28,915 nt of DNA. Origin: Bulleidia sp. (GTDB lineage Bacteria; Bacillota_I; Bacilli_A; Erysipelotrichales; Erysipelotrichaceae). The stretch spans positions 1-28,915 of the forward strand of contig JAEDEK010000008.1 in assembly GCA_016293365.1 (NCBI GenBank). Direction: 5' to 3'. The notes below the pieces were generated by a model. The model had not been told where the DNA came from. It saw nothing but the letters and a program-made list of their open reading frames with translations, and searched no databases. This document shows, one piece after another, positions 16,205 through 23,723 of the stretch. A program made the translations under genes and the position numbers. The stretch's first letter is position 1; every line of letters starts with the position of its first letter.

Positions 16205-16393
16205 TTACTCAGATACTGCAGGAGCAGCACTCTTTGCAGCACTGCCTACATTACCGCAGTTAGGGCAAGCATGATGAGGAAGCTTCATCTCGCCACATAC
16301 TGGACACTTTACCAGTGTCGGAGCAGTGAGCTTGTAATGAGTTCTTCTCTTGTCTCTTCTTGTCTTGGATGTTCTTCTCTGCTGTACAGCCAT
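16205..16393 (-). CDS. rpmF: 50S ribosomal protein L32
   Basis: A 62-residue basic ribosomal protein. The N terminus MAVQQRRTSKTRRDKRRTHY is typical. It holds a zinc ribbon with CPVC at about 30-33 and CPNC at about 43-46, so it is the zinc-binding (C+) form. The Ala-rich tail is a little longer than usual. It follows yceD by 16 bases with a GGAGG site, the standard yceD-rpmF pair. Confidence 0.97.
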   Translation of the reverse strand: MAVQQRRTSKTRRDKRRTHYKLTAPTLVKCPVCGEMKLPHHACPNCGNVGSAAKSAAPAVSE

Positions 16394-16409
16394 TATCTAG
16401 CACCTCCTA

Positions 16410-16913
16410 CTATTCATCTTTGAATTCCATGAGTTTTGCCAGACGCGGATCAATCTGTTCCGATCTGCTCTTCTCATATTCAGCTTCCGTGTATACCTTC
16501 CAGCCATCACCTTCCGGCAGATCATCTTCAGCTGCATCCGTCACCTCTAACGGTACTTCTAGCAGGATATCCTCTATCACTGCAGGAAGAAGGTCGATGA
16601 CTTCATCCGTAACGATACGCGCCCCGTCTTCGTCCGTATCACCGAATACAAAGACTTCATCGCTGTCTGTCTCAAATGAAACCTCGATCTCTTCATCCGT
16701 AATGCTGTCAGGAACGATCATAGTACCCGTAACGTTCAGCTGACAATAGAAGCGATCGTTTTCATCATCGAGATAGCCACTGCCCCAGATCTGTACGTCT
16801 TTTACACCGTGAATGAGCACCATTCCGGCAAATACATCGTCACTGATTTCGACATCTTCTTCAAAGTCGATGTGTCCTGAACCTTTTAACAGTTCTGTTC
16901 TCGTCCATCTCAT
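16410..16913 (-). CDS. yceD: YceD family protein (DUF177)
   Basis: A 167-residue acidic protein of the YceD/DUF177 family, linked to 23S rRNA accumulation in plants and E. coli and nearly always encoded next to rpmF. Visible features are VSGTMIVPDSITDEE-like conserved core (here NVTGTMIVPDSITDEEIEV, about 77-95), the acidic stretch around 100-115, and a conserved end QIDPRLAKLMEF. The family's usual Cys motif is not present (GYLDDENDRFYCQLNVTG contains a single Cys). The ATG at 16913 has AGAGG seven bases away. Biochemical function is not known. Confidence 0.88.
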   Translation of the reverse strand: MRWTRTELLKGSGHIDFEEDVEISDDVFAGMVLIHGVKDVQIWGSGYLDDENDRFYCQLNVTGTMIVPDSITDEEIEVSFETDSDEVFVFGDTDEDGARIVTDEVIDLLPAVIEDILLEVPLEVTDAAEDDLPEGDGWKVYTEAEYEKSRSEQIDPRLAKLMEFKDE

Positions 16914-16943
16914 GGCAGTCCTCTTGCTCGTTAACGCTAATAA

Positions 16944-16971
16944 ATTATACCAAGAAGTTTATCAAAGTCAA
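16944..16971 (-). promoter_or_regulatory. Promoter of yceD-rpmF
   Basis: TTGACT (16971-16966), a 16-base spacer ending in TGG, and TATAAT (16949-16944): a near-consensus extended promoter, fitting a ribosomal protein operon. The -35 directly follows the T tract of the upstream terminator. Confidence 0.85.
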
Positions 16972-17008
16972 CGAAAAGCCGATGATATGCGTAATTCTTT
17001 TCATCGGC
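16972..17008 (-). terminator. Terminator after the alpha/beta hydrolase gene
   Basis: Inverted repeat GCCGATGA (17008-17001) / TCATCGGC (16985-16978) with a 15-base loop, followed by TTTTCGTT on the minus strand. The long loop and short T run make it a moderate terminator. Confidence 0.65.
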
Positions 17009-17022
17009 GTTTCTGATCCGTT

Positions 17023-17895
17023 TCAGATATGAGCATCGATCCAGTCTGTGATGTCCTGCCATACTGTCATTTTTTCTGTCTCATTCAGGATTTCATGACG
17101 CATATGCGGATACGCATGTGCTTCCACGTTCATATAGCCGGCACGCACCAGTGTATTGAGCGAATCGGATACACCTTTCACACCACCTGTACACGGATCA
17201 TCTTCTCCTGTCAGGATGACAATCGGCAGATCCGGTTTACTCACACGATAGGCAGCTGAATCATGCATCCGGATGACCAGTTCAAACAGATCTCCATATC
17301 CCTGGACTGTAAACGGTACCCCGCATTTTTCATCGGCAAGGTATGCATCTACATTATCTGTATCATAACTGAGCCAGTCTGCTTCCGTTCTCGGGTTTTC
17401 TACAGATTTGTTGAAGGAACCGGTTGACATGTCATCCAGCAGCTTTGAGTGTCCCTTTTTCCCTTTCTGCAGAGCTATCACTTTCACCAGGGCTTTTCCT
17501 GCTGCAGCACCCGGTTGATAACAAGGTGCACCAGAGAGAATCATTCCATCAATCAGGTCACTGTATTTCTGCAGGAAGTTGCGCGCAATCATCGATCCCA
17601 TGGAATGCCCAAGACAGAACAGCGGAACATCCGGAAAAGCTTTCTTTGTTTCAGTTGCGGCATCTACTGCCGAATGAATCAGATTCCGGTAACCATCCTT
17701 TTCCCCAAACCATCCCATATCTTCTTTCGGAATATCTCCATGACCTGGCAGATCATAGATCAGCACACCGATATCATGATCGCAAAGATACTGTGCAAAT
17801 GGAACATATCGTTCCTTATGCTCTTCCATGCCATGAATGATGAATACGGAGGCCTTTGGATGTTGTGGTCTGTAAATTCGATAAGCGGTTTTCAT
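17023..17895 (-). CDS. Alpha/beta hydrolase, monoacylglycerol lipase / serine aminopeptidase S33 type
   Basis: A 290-residue cytoplasmic alpha/beta hydrolase of the lysophospholipase/monoglyceride lipase group. The oxyanion region is FIIHGMEEHKERYVPFA. The nucleophile elbow is GHSMGSM (about 95-101). The catalytic Asp is probably in ILTGEDDPCTGG, and the catalytic His in YPHMRHEILNE. No signal peptide is seen. The ATG at 17895 has GGAGG. It is a single-gene unit, diverging from tmcAL across 66 to 84 bases. The substrate cannot be told; lysophospholipid or monoacylglycerol hydrolysis is the family default. Confidence 0.9.
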   Translation of the reverse strand: MKTAYRIYRPQHPKASVFIIHGMEEHKERYVPFAQYLCDHDIGVLIYDLPGHGDIPKEDMGWFGEKDGYRNLIHSAVDAATETKKAFPDVPLFCLGHSMGSMIARNFLQKYSDLIDGMILSGAPCYQPGAAAGKALVKVIALQKGKKGHSKLLDDMSTGSFNKSVENPRTEADWLSYDTDNVDAYLADEKCGVPFTVQGYGDLFELVIRMHDSAAYRVSKPDLPIVILTGEDDPCTGGVKGVSDSLNTLVRAGYMNVEAHAYPHMRHEILNETEKMTVWQDITDWIDAHI

Positions 17896-17938
17896 AAATA
17901 ATTATCCTCCTTCTGTCACTTATATTGTATCATTGTTT

Positions 17939-17955
17939 CTGCCGTTAACCGGCAG
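17939..17955. repeat. Short palindrome in the divergent promoter region
   Basis: CTGCCG TTAAC CGGCAG, a perfect six-base dyad between the hydrolase and tmcAL genes. There is no T run on either side, so it is more likely an operator than a terminator. It overlaps the proposed tmcAL -35. Confidence 0.5.
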
Positions 17956-17972
17956 ATTGAATTGAATAATAT
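17945..17972 (+). promoter_or_regulatory. Possible tmcAL promoter giving a leaderless mRNA
   Basis: TTAACC (17945-17950), a 16-base spacer and TAATAT (17967-17972). The start would fall at about 17979-17980, on the ATG that best fits the protein family. No Shine-Dalgarno sequence is present. Confidence 0.35.
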
Positions 17973-17979
17973 GACAGAT

Positions 17980-19092
17980 ATGAATAGAAAAACGTGTGGA
18001 ATCATATGCGAATACAATCCGTTTCATAACGGGCATCAGTATCAGATCAGCCAGGCAAGGTTTCAATCACAGGCAGACGTCATGATCGGAGTCATGTCCG
18101 GTACTTTTGTGCAGCGTGGTGAACCTGCCATCACCGACAAATGGAAAAGAGCAGAAGCTGCCATCAAAGGTGGCCTTGACATCGTCTTTGAACTGCCTTT
18201 ACCTTATGTGATTCAATCCGCATCCGCCTTTGCCCATGGTGGTGTACAGGCATTGAAGCTGGCCGGATGTGACTTCATCAGTTTCGGCAGTGAATGCGGC
18301 AATCTTGAAAATCTGATGGAGATAGCCGAAACATCCATCAATCCGGATCATTTAAAGGAGATGATGAAGGATGGGCTGTCCTATCCGAAAGCATACTCTC
18401 TTCTGACTTCCAGCATGGCACCAAATGATATTCTTGCGGTATCCTACCTGAAGGAAATCGAAGGTACACACATAAAGCCGGTCATGATTGAAAGAATCGG
18501 CAGTTATCATGATGAAACCATTCATGAGCTTGCCAGTGCCACCGCCATCCGCAGAGCACTTGTCAATCATGAAAGTCTGCAGAATACAACACCGATGGAA
18601 TCACAGCTGAAAAAGTGGCATGTCACAATGGATCAGTACTATCCTTACATCCGTACCTCTCTTCTGATGACACCCCCTTCTGTGCTGTCTTCGTATTTCA
18701 TGTTTTCAGAAGGGATTGAGAATCATCTGATCCATGCTGCACAGAACTGTTCATCGTGGAATACATTCCTTTTGCAGGCAACAACATACCGTTATACAGC
18801 TTCCAGAATCAGAAGATGTCTTGTCGCGATGATGCTGCAGATCACGAAACAGCAGATTGCTTCCCTTCCCGAAATGAACACATTGCGTGTACTTGCCTTT
18901 AATGATAACGGAAGACAATGGATGCATGATCATAAGGAAGATGTACCGATTGCTTCCAGATTTGCTGCAGTTCCAAAGCCGTGGCGTGATATTGAGATGA
19001 AGGCAGCATATCTGTATGCTTCTGTATTACCGGAAGAAATCAGAAATCAGCTCATCAGAGATGAAATCACAGGAGCAGCATATATCCGCTAA
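17980..19092 (+). CDS. tmcAL: tRNA(Met) cytidine acetate ligase (TmcAL/YlbM)
   Basis: Nucleotidyltransferase-like enzyme that activates acetate with ATP and places N4-acetylcytidine at position 34 of elongator tRNA-Met. The start GIICEYNPFHNGHQYQ contains the HNGH (HxGH-like) ATP-binding motif. VMSGTFVQRGEPAITDKWKRAE, split as GVMSGTFVQRGEPAI and DKWKRAEAA, is the family signature, and SASAIRRAL-like SATAIRRAL follows in the middle. Length about 370 residues, slightly below Bacillus YlbM. In-frame upstream starts exist at 17962 (TTG) and 17971 (ATG). None of the three has a ribosome-binding site; 17980 is chosen because family members begin only a few residues before GII. It ends at a strong terminator. 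Confidence 0.92.
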   Translation: MNRKTCGIICEYNPFHNGHQYQISQARFQSQADVMIGVMSGTFVQRGEPAITDKWKRAEAAIKGGLDIVFELPLPYVIQSASAFAHGGVQALKLAGCDFISFGSECGNLENLMEIAETSINPDHLKEMMKDGLSYPKAYSLLTSSMAPNDILAVSYLKEIEGTHIKPVMIERIGSYHDETIHELASATAIRRALVNHESLQNTTPMESQLKKWHVTMDQYYPYIRTSLLMTPPSVLSSYFMFSEGIENHLIHAAQNCSSWNTFLLQATTYRYTASRIRRCLVAMMLQITKQQIASLPEMNTLRVLAFNDNGRQWMHDHKEDVPIASRFAAVPKPWRDIEMKAAYLYASVLPEEIRNQLIRDEITGAAYIR

Positions 19093-19115
19093 CAGGATCC
19101 GATGATCCTGTTTTT
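19092..19115 (+). terminator. Terminator after tmcAL
   Basis: Perfect stem ACAGGATC / GATCCTGT with loop CGAT, then TTTTT. It begins at the last base of the tmcAL stop codon. Confidence 0.9.
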
Positions 19116-19117
19116 GC

Positions 19118-19145
19118 TTGCATTATTATTCTACATGTGTAGAAT
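19118..19145 (+). promoter_or_regulatory. Promoter of the BlaI/M56 operon
   Basis: TTGCAT (19118-19123), 16 bases, then TAGAAT (19140-19145). The -10 is buried in the first operator dyad, so repressor binding would block it. Confidence 0.6.
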
Positions 19146-19166
19146 ATAGTTGTACTACAGATGTAG
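19129..19166. promoter_or_regulatory. Two BlaI/MecI-type operators
   Basis: Dyad 1 is TTCTACATGTGTAGAA (19129-19144), a perfect palindrome around TG. Dyad 2 is CTACAGATGTAG (19155-19166). Both share the core CTACA-NN-TGTAG, like BlaI and MecI boxes. Their centres are 24 bases apart, so they do not sit an integral number of helical turns apart (about 2.3 turns). Dyad 2 touches the ribosome-binding site. Confidence 0.85.
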
Positions 19167-19176
19167 AGGAGTGCTT

Positions 19177-19566
19177 ATGAATCATCTTGCAAAACTTCCG
19201 GATGGAGAACTGCAGATCATGCAGGCTCTATGGAAATGCAGTATACCTGCAGAAAAAGAAAATATCATCGCTCAGCTGGGCCGGAAACAACCGATCGCTT
19301 TAACGACCCTGCTGACCGTACTTTCAAGACTGTCCGATAAAGGATATGTCAGGATTGAAAAACATGGGCGCAGAAGCTGTTATATCCCATGCATCACACA
19401 GCAGGAATATGCATCCATGCAGAGCAAATCCCTGTTTCAGCAGTTATGTGAAGGCAGAATATCACTGTTTGCCAACGCTTTATGCGACAGCGGCATATCT
19501 TATGAGGACTTGCAGGAGCTTGCTGAAATGATCCATAACAGAAAGCAAAGTGATCATCATGAATGA
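19177..19566 (+). CDS. BlaI/MecI/CopY-family transcriptional repressor
   Basis: A 129-residue winged-helix repressor. LPDGELQIMQALWKC is the family N terminus (helix 1), TTLLTVLSRLSDKGYVRIE is the recognition helix and turn, and HGRRSCYIPCITQQEY is the wing. The C-terminal third is the helical dimer domain. These repressors are inactivated by proteolysis started by a partner M56 membrane sensor, and that partner follows here with overlapping frames. An in-frame ATG at 19150 lies inside the operator region; the ATG at 19177 has GAGGAG seven bases away and is chosen. The two dyads upstream imply autoregulation of the pair. Confidence 0.93.
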   Translation: MNHLAKLPDGELQIMQALWKCSIPAEKENIIAQLGRKQPIALTTLLTVLSRLSDKGYVRIEKHGRRSCYIPCITQQEYASMQSKSLFQQLCEGRISLFANALCDSGISYEDLQELAEMIHNRKQSDHHE

Positions 19567-20983
19567 ATTCATCCTGTTACTGATCCTTGCTTATTCATTT
19601 CTGTTCACATGGTCCATCTATCATGCTGAAAAAATCACAGACAACCATCAGCGTGGCTTAATATACGATTCCAGCATTCTGTCATACAGTCTGCCGTTCT
19701 GTATTCTGATATTTGCTGTAGGTGCCATCCTCTTTTATCCGAAGCTGTCAGCAGATCTACTGATCCAGATATGTACGAACATCTTCATTTCCATCATATT
19801 CTATTACATGGTGTTTTTGATACTGTTACCGATGATACGAAAAAAACTGACAGTAACTTCCATCGTGAGTCTATGGGCAATGCCGAATCTGCTGTATCTG
19901 ACGTTCCATTTCTGTAAGTATATCGAACCTGCCATCATCATCGAAACACCTGGAAAGCTGATGTATATCCTGTATGGTATATGGCTGATCGGGTTTCTCT
20001 GTGTCATGGGGTGGGCCATCATCGATCATCTTCGTTATCGATCTGTAATCCTGAAAGATGCTTACCCGTTACAGGATGAAATGATTCTTTCCACCATACA
20101 GGAAATCAGACAACAGCTGGATCTGAAAATAAAACTGCCTCAAGCAGTCATATCTCCTTCTGTTTCAACCCCATGTTCCATCGGGCTGTTACCATGGAAA
20201 ACAGTTCTTGTATTACCACAGAAACAGTACTCACAACAGCAGATCAGACTGATTCTGATGCATGAACTGATCCATCTTTCCCGTCGTGATCAGTATGTCA
20301 GATTTTCCCTTGTATTCATGTGTGCAATCTGCTGGTTTAACCCATTTATGTGGAAGGCAATGAAGAAAAGTGCAGAAGATCTGGAAAGAAGCTGTGATGA
20401 ACAGGTTCTTACAGGAATGAGTGAACAGGATCGAACAGTCTATGCCGATCTGATTCTGCACACTGCATGTGACAGTCATGGATTTACGACATGTCTTTCC
20501 AGCTCAGCTGAAAGCCTGAAGTACAGACTGAAGTCCATGATTGATCCACCTGCGACTCACAGTGGTGCATTGCTTTGTGGTATTGTATTCTTCTCTCTGA
20601 TGCTGTTAAGCAGTATTGTTAACATCACCTATGATCCGAAACCTTTTTCTCAAGTGCTGTTACAGGACAACTTTGATCAGCAGATACAGGTGACACACTG
20701 CTTTGACATCAATACAAACCACACATTGACTGTAAAGGATCCGGATGGAATGGCTGAATACCTGCAGTCCATGGTACTGTCCAAAACCGCAAGAGAACCG
20801 CAGTACGATTTCAAACATCATTTTGTTATTGAACTGTATACGGATCAAGCGGATTACTGGATTAACCTTGAAGATGATACCATCCGTTATTATGACAACA
20901 CACTGAATCTTTCCATGCAGTACCATGTCAATGGTGGAATTGACTGGGACTATCTGATGTCGATTACGAAAACAGCCGAATAA
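19559..20983 (+). CDS. BlaR1/MecR1-like M56 membrane metalloprotease with a non-PBP sensor domain
   Basis: A 474-residue membrane protein. There are helices near residues 4-20, 43-60, 68-92 and 135-152, then the cytoplasmic gluzincin domain with HELIH (235-239) in LILMHELIHLSRRDQY and the downstream RSCDEQVL metal-ligand segment. A last helix (ALLCGIVFFSLMLLSSIV) is followed by about 120 outside residues. That tail is far shorter than the ~240-residue penicillin-binding domain of BlaR1 and shows no SxxK motif; it has an aromatic- and acid-rich pattern (YWINLEDDTIRYYD). The signal it reads is unknown. The ATG at 19559 overlaps the repressor gene end; a GTG at 19550 is an alternative. Neither has a strong ribosome-binding site, so coupling is likely. 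Confidence 0.9.
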   Translation: MNEFILLLILAYSFLFTWSIYHAEKITDNHQRGLIYDSSILSYSLPFCILIFAVGAILFYPKLSADLLIQICTNIFISIIFYYMVFLILLPMIRKKLTVTSIVSLWAMPNLLYLTFHFCKYIEPAIIIETPGKLMYILYGIWLIGFLCVMGWAIIDHLRYRSVILKDAYPLQDEMILSTIQEIRQQLDLKIKLPQAVISPSVSTPCSIGLLPWKTVLVLPQKQYSQQQIRLILMHELIHLSRRDQYVRFSLVFMCAICWFNPFMWKAMKKSAEDLERSCDEQVLTGMSEQDRTVYADLILHTACDSHGFTTCLSSSAESLKYRLKSMIDPPATHSGALLCGIVFFSLMLLSSIVNITYDPKPFSQVLLQDNFDQQIQVTHCFDINTNHTLTVKDPDGMAEYLQSMVLSKTAREPQYDFKHHFVIELYTDQADYWINLEDDTIRYYDNTLNLSMQYHVNGGIDWDYLMSITKTAE

Positions 20984-20984
20984 C

Positions 20985-21013
20985 AAAAACTGACCGCATG
21001 ATGGTCAGTTTTG
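20985..21013. terminator. Bidirectional terminator between convergent genes
   Basis: AAAACTGACC (20986-20995) pairs with GGTCAGTTTT (21003-21012) around a seven-base loop. T-rich sequence lies on both sides, so it can serve both the M56 gene (plus) and the ArsC-like gene (minus). Confidence 0.85.
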
Positions 21014-21017
21014 ATTT

Positions 21018-21365
21018 TCACAGAAGCTGCTTGTACTGTTCTTCTTTGAAGCCGAAGAAGACATAGTTGTCGTCAATCGCAATCGGGCGCTTGACAAGCA
21101 TGCCATCTGTAGAAAGAAGATGCAGTGCTTCCTCTTCACTCATGGATGGAATTTTCTCCTTCAGATTCATTTCCTTATACAGTCTTCCACTGGTATTGAA
21201 CAGTTTACGGATCGGAAGACCACTTCTTTCATACCATTCCTTCAATTCTTCATAAGAAGGATTGTCTTTGGAAATATCCCTGTAGTCATAGGATTTTCCT
21301 TTTTCCTTTAACCATGCCTCTGCCTTTTTACAGGTGCCACACTTTGGATAACAGATCAGTTTCAT
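21018..21365 (-). CDS. ArsC/Spx-family thioredoxin-fold protein
   Basis: A 115-residue protein with the ArsC fold. The N-terminal strand and redox motif is MKLICYPKCGTCKKAEAWL, with CGTC at about 9-12. RKLFNTSGRLYKEMNL and LVKRPIAIDDNYVFFGF match the family's middle and C-terminal blocks. Members include Spx, MgsR and uncharacterised 'arsenate reductase family' proteins; there is no arsenic gene nearby, so true arsenate reduction is unlikely to be supported by context. The ATG at 21365 is one base after the stop of the PPC gene, which makes the two a translational pair. An upstream in-frame start at 21386 overlaps that gene and is rejected. Confidence 0.9.
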   Translation of the reverse strand: MKLICYPKCGTCKKAEAWLKEKGKSYDYRDISKDNPSYEELKEWYERSGLPIRKLFNTSGRLYKEMNLKEKIPSMSEEEALHLLSTDGMLVKRPIAIDDNYVFFGFKEEQYKQLL

Positions 21366-21366
21366 A

Positions 21367-21801
21367 TTATTCTCCCGCAAAATCAAAGATATTCAGACCG
21401 GTATGACCGATGTCATCCATCTTTCTGCCAACATTTCCATCCAGAACCGTTACAAACAGTTCACATGTACCGGAAATGATACAGGTATTCAGATGACCAC
21501 CATATGCTTTCTGCGATTCATCCGCAATCGTAATATGGACGTGCAGATATGGCTTGCCATCCTTACATGTGATATTACCAGTCAGATTTGTAATCTCAAA
21601 TGCACCAGTCAGATCTTTTACATGATATTTCTGCTGTGCAACATCATAACACCCCATTGTCAGACGATCTGCAGCTCCAAGCCCATACAGATGTGCCAGT
21701 CGGATCTCTTCCTTTACCGCCAGTTCAGCAAGTCTCTCCATGACTTCTTCTCCCCTGTCCATACGTACTACGTATGTATTACCGCATCTGATATATTCCA
21801 T
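21367..21801 (-). CDS. PPC domain (DUF296) protein
   Basis: A 144-residue single-domain protein of the PPC/DUF296 family. Bacterial members form trimers with a metal site. Plant members are fused to AT-hook DNA-binding domains. Visible family parts are TYVVRMDRGEEVMERL, LYGLGAADRLTMGCYD, and the His-rich segment PYLHVHITIAD followed by GGHL (about 109-112), whose histidines are the likely metal ligands. No DNA-binding region is present, so a regulatory role is not shown. The ATG at 21801 has GGAGG eight bases away. It leads the pair with the ArsC/Spx-like gene. Confidence 0.88.
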   Translation of the reverse strand: MEYIRCGNTYVVRMDRGEEVMERLAELAVKEEIRLAHLYGLGAADRLTMGCYDVAQQKYHVKDLTGAFEITNLTGNITCKDGKPYLHVHITIADESQKAYGGHLNTCIISGTCELFVTVLDGNVGRKMDDIGHTGLNIFDFAGE

Positions 21802-21937
21802 GATTGATTCCTCCGATGTGATCTATTTTATCATGAACATATCCTGGTTGTCTGTTTATCCGCTTCTGATCTGAGCAATCCATTCAGGAATGATCATTTT
21901 CTGTTGTACAATGGTAACAGAATTCAGGAGTATTTTT

Positions 21938-23179
21938 ATGAACACAACAATGAGACAGGATGCACAGATGATCATTGATCACGCCATTGCATCTGCATTA
22001 CCGGATCAGGCAGTCACAAAAGCACTTCACTCCCTTCCACCAATAACAGGTAATATCATAATTGTTGCCCTTGGAAAAGCCGCATGGCAGATGAGCAAAG
22101 CTGCCTCTGACGCATTAAAAGACAGACAGTATCATGGGATATGTATAACCAAGTATGGTCACATTCAGGGAGAAATCAAAGGCTTTGATCTATTTGAAGC
22201 AGGTCATCCACTGGTCGATGAAAACAGTATTACCGCAACAAAACAGGCAGAGCTGCTTGTTTCAGATCTGAAAGAAAAAGATCTTGTCATCGTATTGATA
22301 TCAGGTGGAGGCAGTGCACTGTTTGAAGATCCACTGATTCCTTTACCTGATCTGCAGGATATCAACAGACAGCTGCTGGCATGTGGAGCAGATATTACGG
22401 AAATCAACACCATCCGAAAACGACTGTCAGCTGTCAAAGGAGGACGTTTTGCAAAACAGTGTGCGCCTGCACATGTATTTGCGGTCATCCTGAGTGATAT
22501 TCTGAATGATCCTCTGGATATGATCGCAAGTGGCCCTTGTTATCCGGATTCTTCCACCTGCCTTGACGCACTGGCAGTTGTAGAAAAATACCATCTGCAG
22601 ATCAGTGATACCATCATGGATCTTCTGCACAAAGAAACGCCGAAACAGTGCAGTAATGTGGAAACTCATGTATCCGGCAGTGTCAGACAGCTGTGTTCCA
22701 GTGCTGTTGAAACTGCACAATCTCTTGGTTATCAGACAATGTACCTGACTTCATCTCTTTCCATTGAAGCAAGACATGCGGGCAGTTTTCTTGCCAGTAT
22801 TGCCAGTGATCATCAGAATGAAAATCTGGCTGTAATCTGTGGTGGAGAAACAGTGGTGCATCTGAAAGGGAATGGAAAAGGTGGCAGAAATCAGGAGCTT
22901 GCCTTAAGTGGTGCAGCCGGTATTGCAGGCTGTACCAGTACCTGTATTTTTTCCATCGGATCTGATGGGACGGATGGTCCAACCGACGCGGCTGGTGGCT
23001 ATGTAGATCAGGACACAGCCTCCATTTTACAAAAAAAAGGCATCCGCATTTCCGAAATACTCGAAAACAACGATGCCTATACTGCCTTATCTCAATGTGA
23101 TGGATTGATCATCACAGGCCCAACAGGAACAAATGTCAATGATCTTTCTGTTGTTCTGATTCGAAAGGATACGGTCTGA
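21938..23179 (+). CDS. Glycerate 2-kinase, MOFRL/GckA-TtuD type
   Basis: Phosphorylates D-glycerate, normally to 2-phosphoglycerate, feeding lower glycolysis from serine or glyoxylate breakdown. 413 residues. The N-terminal DUF4147 half has VALGKAAWQMSKAA, ISGGGSALFEDPL and RKRLSAVKGGRFA. The C-terminal MOFRL half has GGETVVHLKGNGKGGRNQE and GSDGTDGPTDAAGG. All family signatures are intact. An in-frame ATG at 21890 lacks a ribosome-binding site; the ATG at 21938 has AGGAG. The gene is alone on the plus strand and its last 44 bases overlap the convergent GNAT gene. Confidence 0.94.
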   Translation: MNTTMRQDAQMIIDHAIASALPDQAVTKALHSLPPITGNIIIVALGKAAWQMSKAASDALKDRQYHGICITKYGHIQGEIKGFDLFEAGHPLVDENSITATKQAELLVSDLKEKDLVIVLISGGGSALFEDPLIPLPDLQDINRQLLACGADITEINTIRKRLSAVKGGRFAKQCAPAHVFAVILSDILNDPLDMIASGPCYPDSSTCLDALAVVEKYHLQISDTIMDLLHKETPKQCSNVETHVSGSVRQLCSSAVETAQSLGYQTMYLTSSLSIEARHAGSFLASIASDHQNENLAVICGGETVVHLKGNGKGGRNQELALSGAAGIAGCTSTCIFSIGSDGTDGPTDAAGGYVDQDTASILQKKGIRISEILENNDAYTALSQCDGLIITGPTGTNVNDLSVVLIRKDTV

Positions 23180-23672
23180 AATCACATTCTTTCAGCTGGT
23201 AGTCAACACTGGAGCGATATGCCCCAATCTGATCCTGCCAGCTGTTTTCATTGATTCTGATCAGCTGGAAACCAAGTGATTCATAAACGTGACGTGCTCT
23301 TGCATTATTGACATCAGTATCCAGCACTATCAGTTCAAAGCCATTTTGAAACAGCCAGTCAATCAGAATGGTCAGAACTTTTCTGCCAATGCCATGATTC
23401 TGATAATCTGTTTCACAGATCTTGATTCCGATTTCAGCTGTATGGTTATCACAGTCACGGTAACAGCACTCCCCGATCGGTTTACCATCGTATTCGATCA
23501 TACATCTACCTTCCCACATGCCTGCAATCACCTTTTCTTCGGTTGTATGCAGACCATATGGAAAGCCGGCATGTGCCATCACAGCTCCATCATTCCACCA
23601 TGCTGCAAGTTGTGGTGCATCAAAACAATCAGCAGTCCTTATGACAATTTCATCTTTCTGAATTCTCGCCAT
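23136..23672 (-). CDS. GNAT-family N-acetyltransferase
   Basis: A 178-residue acetyl-CoA-dependent acetyltransferase. It starts with IVIRTADCFDAPQLAAWWNDGAV, split as IVIRTADCFDAPQLAAWW. The acetyl-CoA loop is QNHGIGRKVLTILIDWLF (about 104-121), and VNNARARHVYESLGFQ is motif B with the common ARxxYxxxGF pattern. GECCYRDCDNHTAEIG precedes motif A. It resembles ribosomal-protein or aminoglycoside 6'-type acetyltransferases, but the substrate cannot be assigned. The ATG has AGGAGG directly after the yebC terminator. Its 3' end overlaps the glycerate kinase gene tail-to-tail. Confidence 0.88.
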   Translation of the reverse strand: MARIQKDEIVIRTADCFDAPQLAAWWNDGAVMAHAGFPYGLHTTEEKVIAGMWEGRCMIEYDGKPIGECCYRDCDNHTAEIGIKICETDYQNHGIGRKVLTILIDWLFQNGFELIVLDTDVNNARARHVYESLGFQLIRINENSWQDQIGAYRSSVDYQLKECDFRPYPFESEQQKDH

Positions 23673-23683
23673 TTAACCTCCTG

Positions 23684-23713
23684 AAAAAAATGGAAGATAC
23701 ACTCTTCCATTTT
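23684..23713 (-). terminator. Terminator after yebC, abutting the GNAT ribosome-binding site
   Basis: AATGGAAGA / TCTTCCATT stem (within 23713-23687) with a five-base loop and seven T, followed two bases later by AGGAGG of the GNAT gene. No promoter fits between. Confidence 0.88.
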
Positions 23714-23723
23714 CATGTACGGT

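Noticed and set aside
17939..17955. Palindrome considered as a terminator for the hydrolase or tmcAL gene
   Set aside because: No T run on either strand, and it lies upstream of both genes; kept only as a possible operator.
19150..19176. Upstream ATG start for the BlaI-like repressor
   Set aside because: It would place the start codon inside the operators; the ATG at 19177 has a proper GAGGAG site and begins at the family N terminus.
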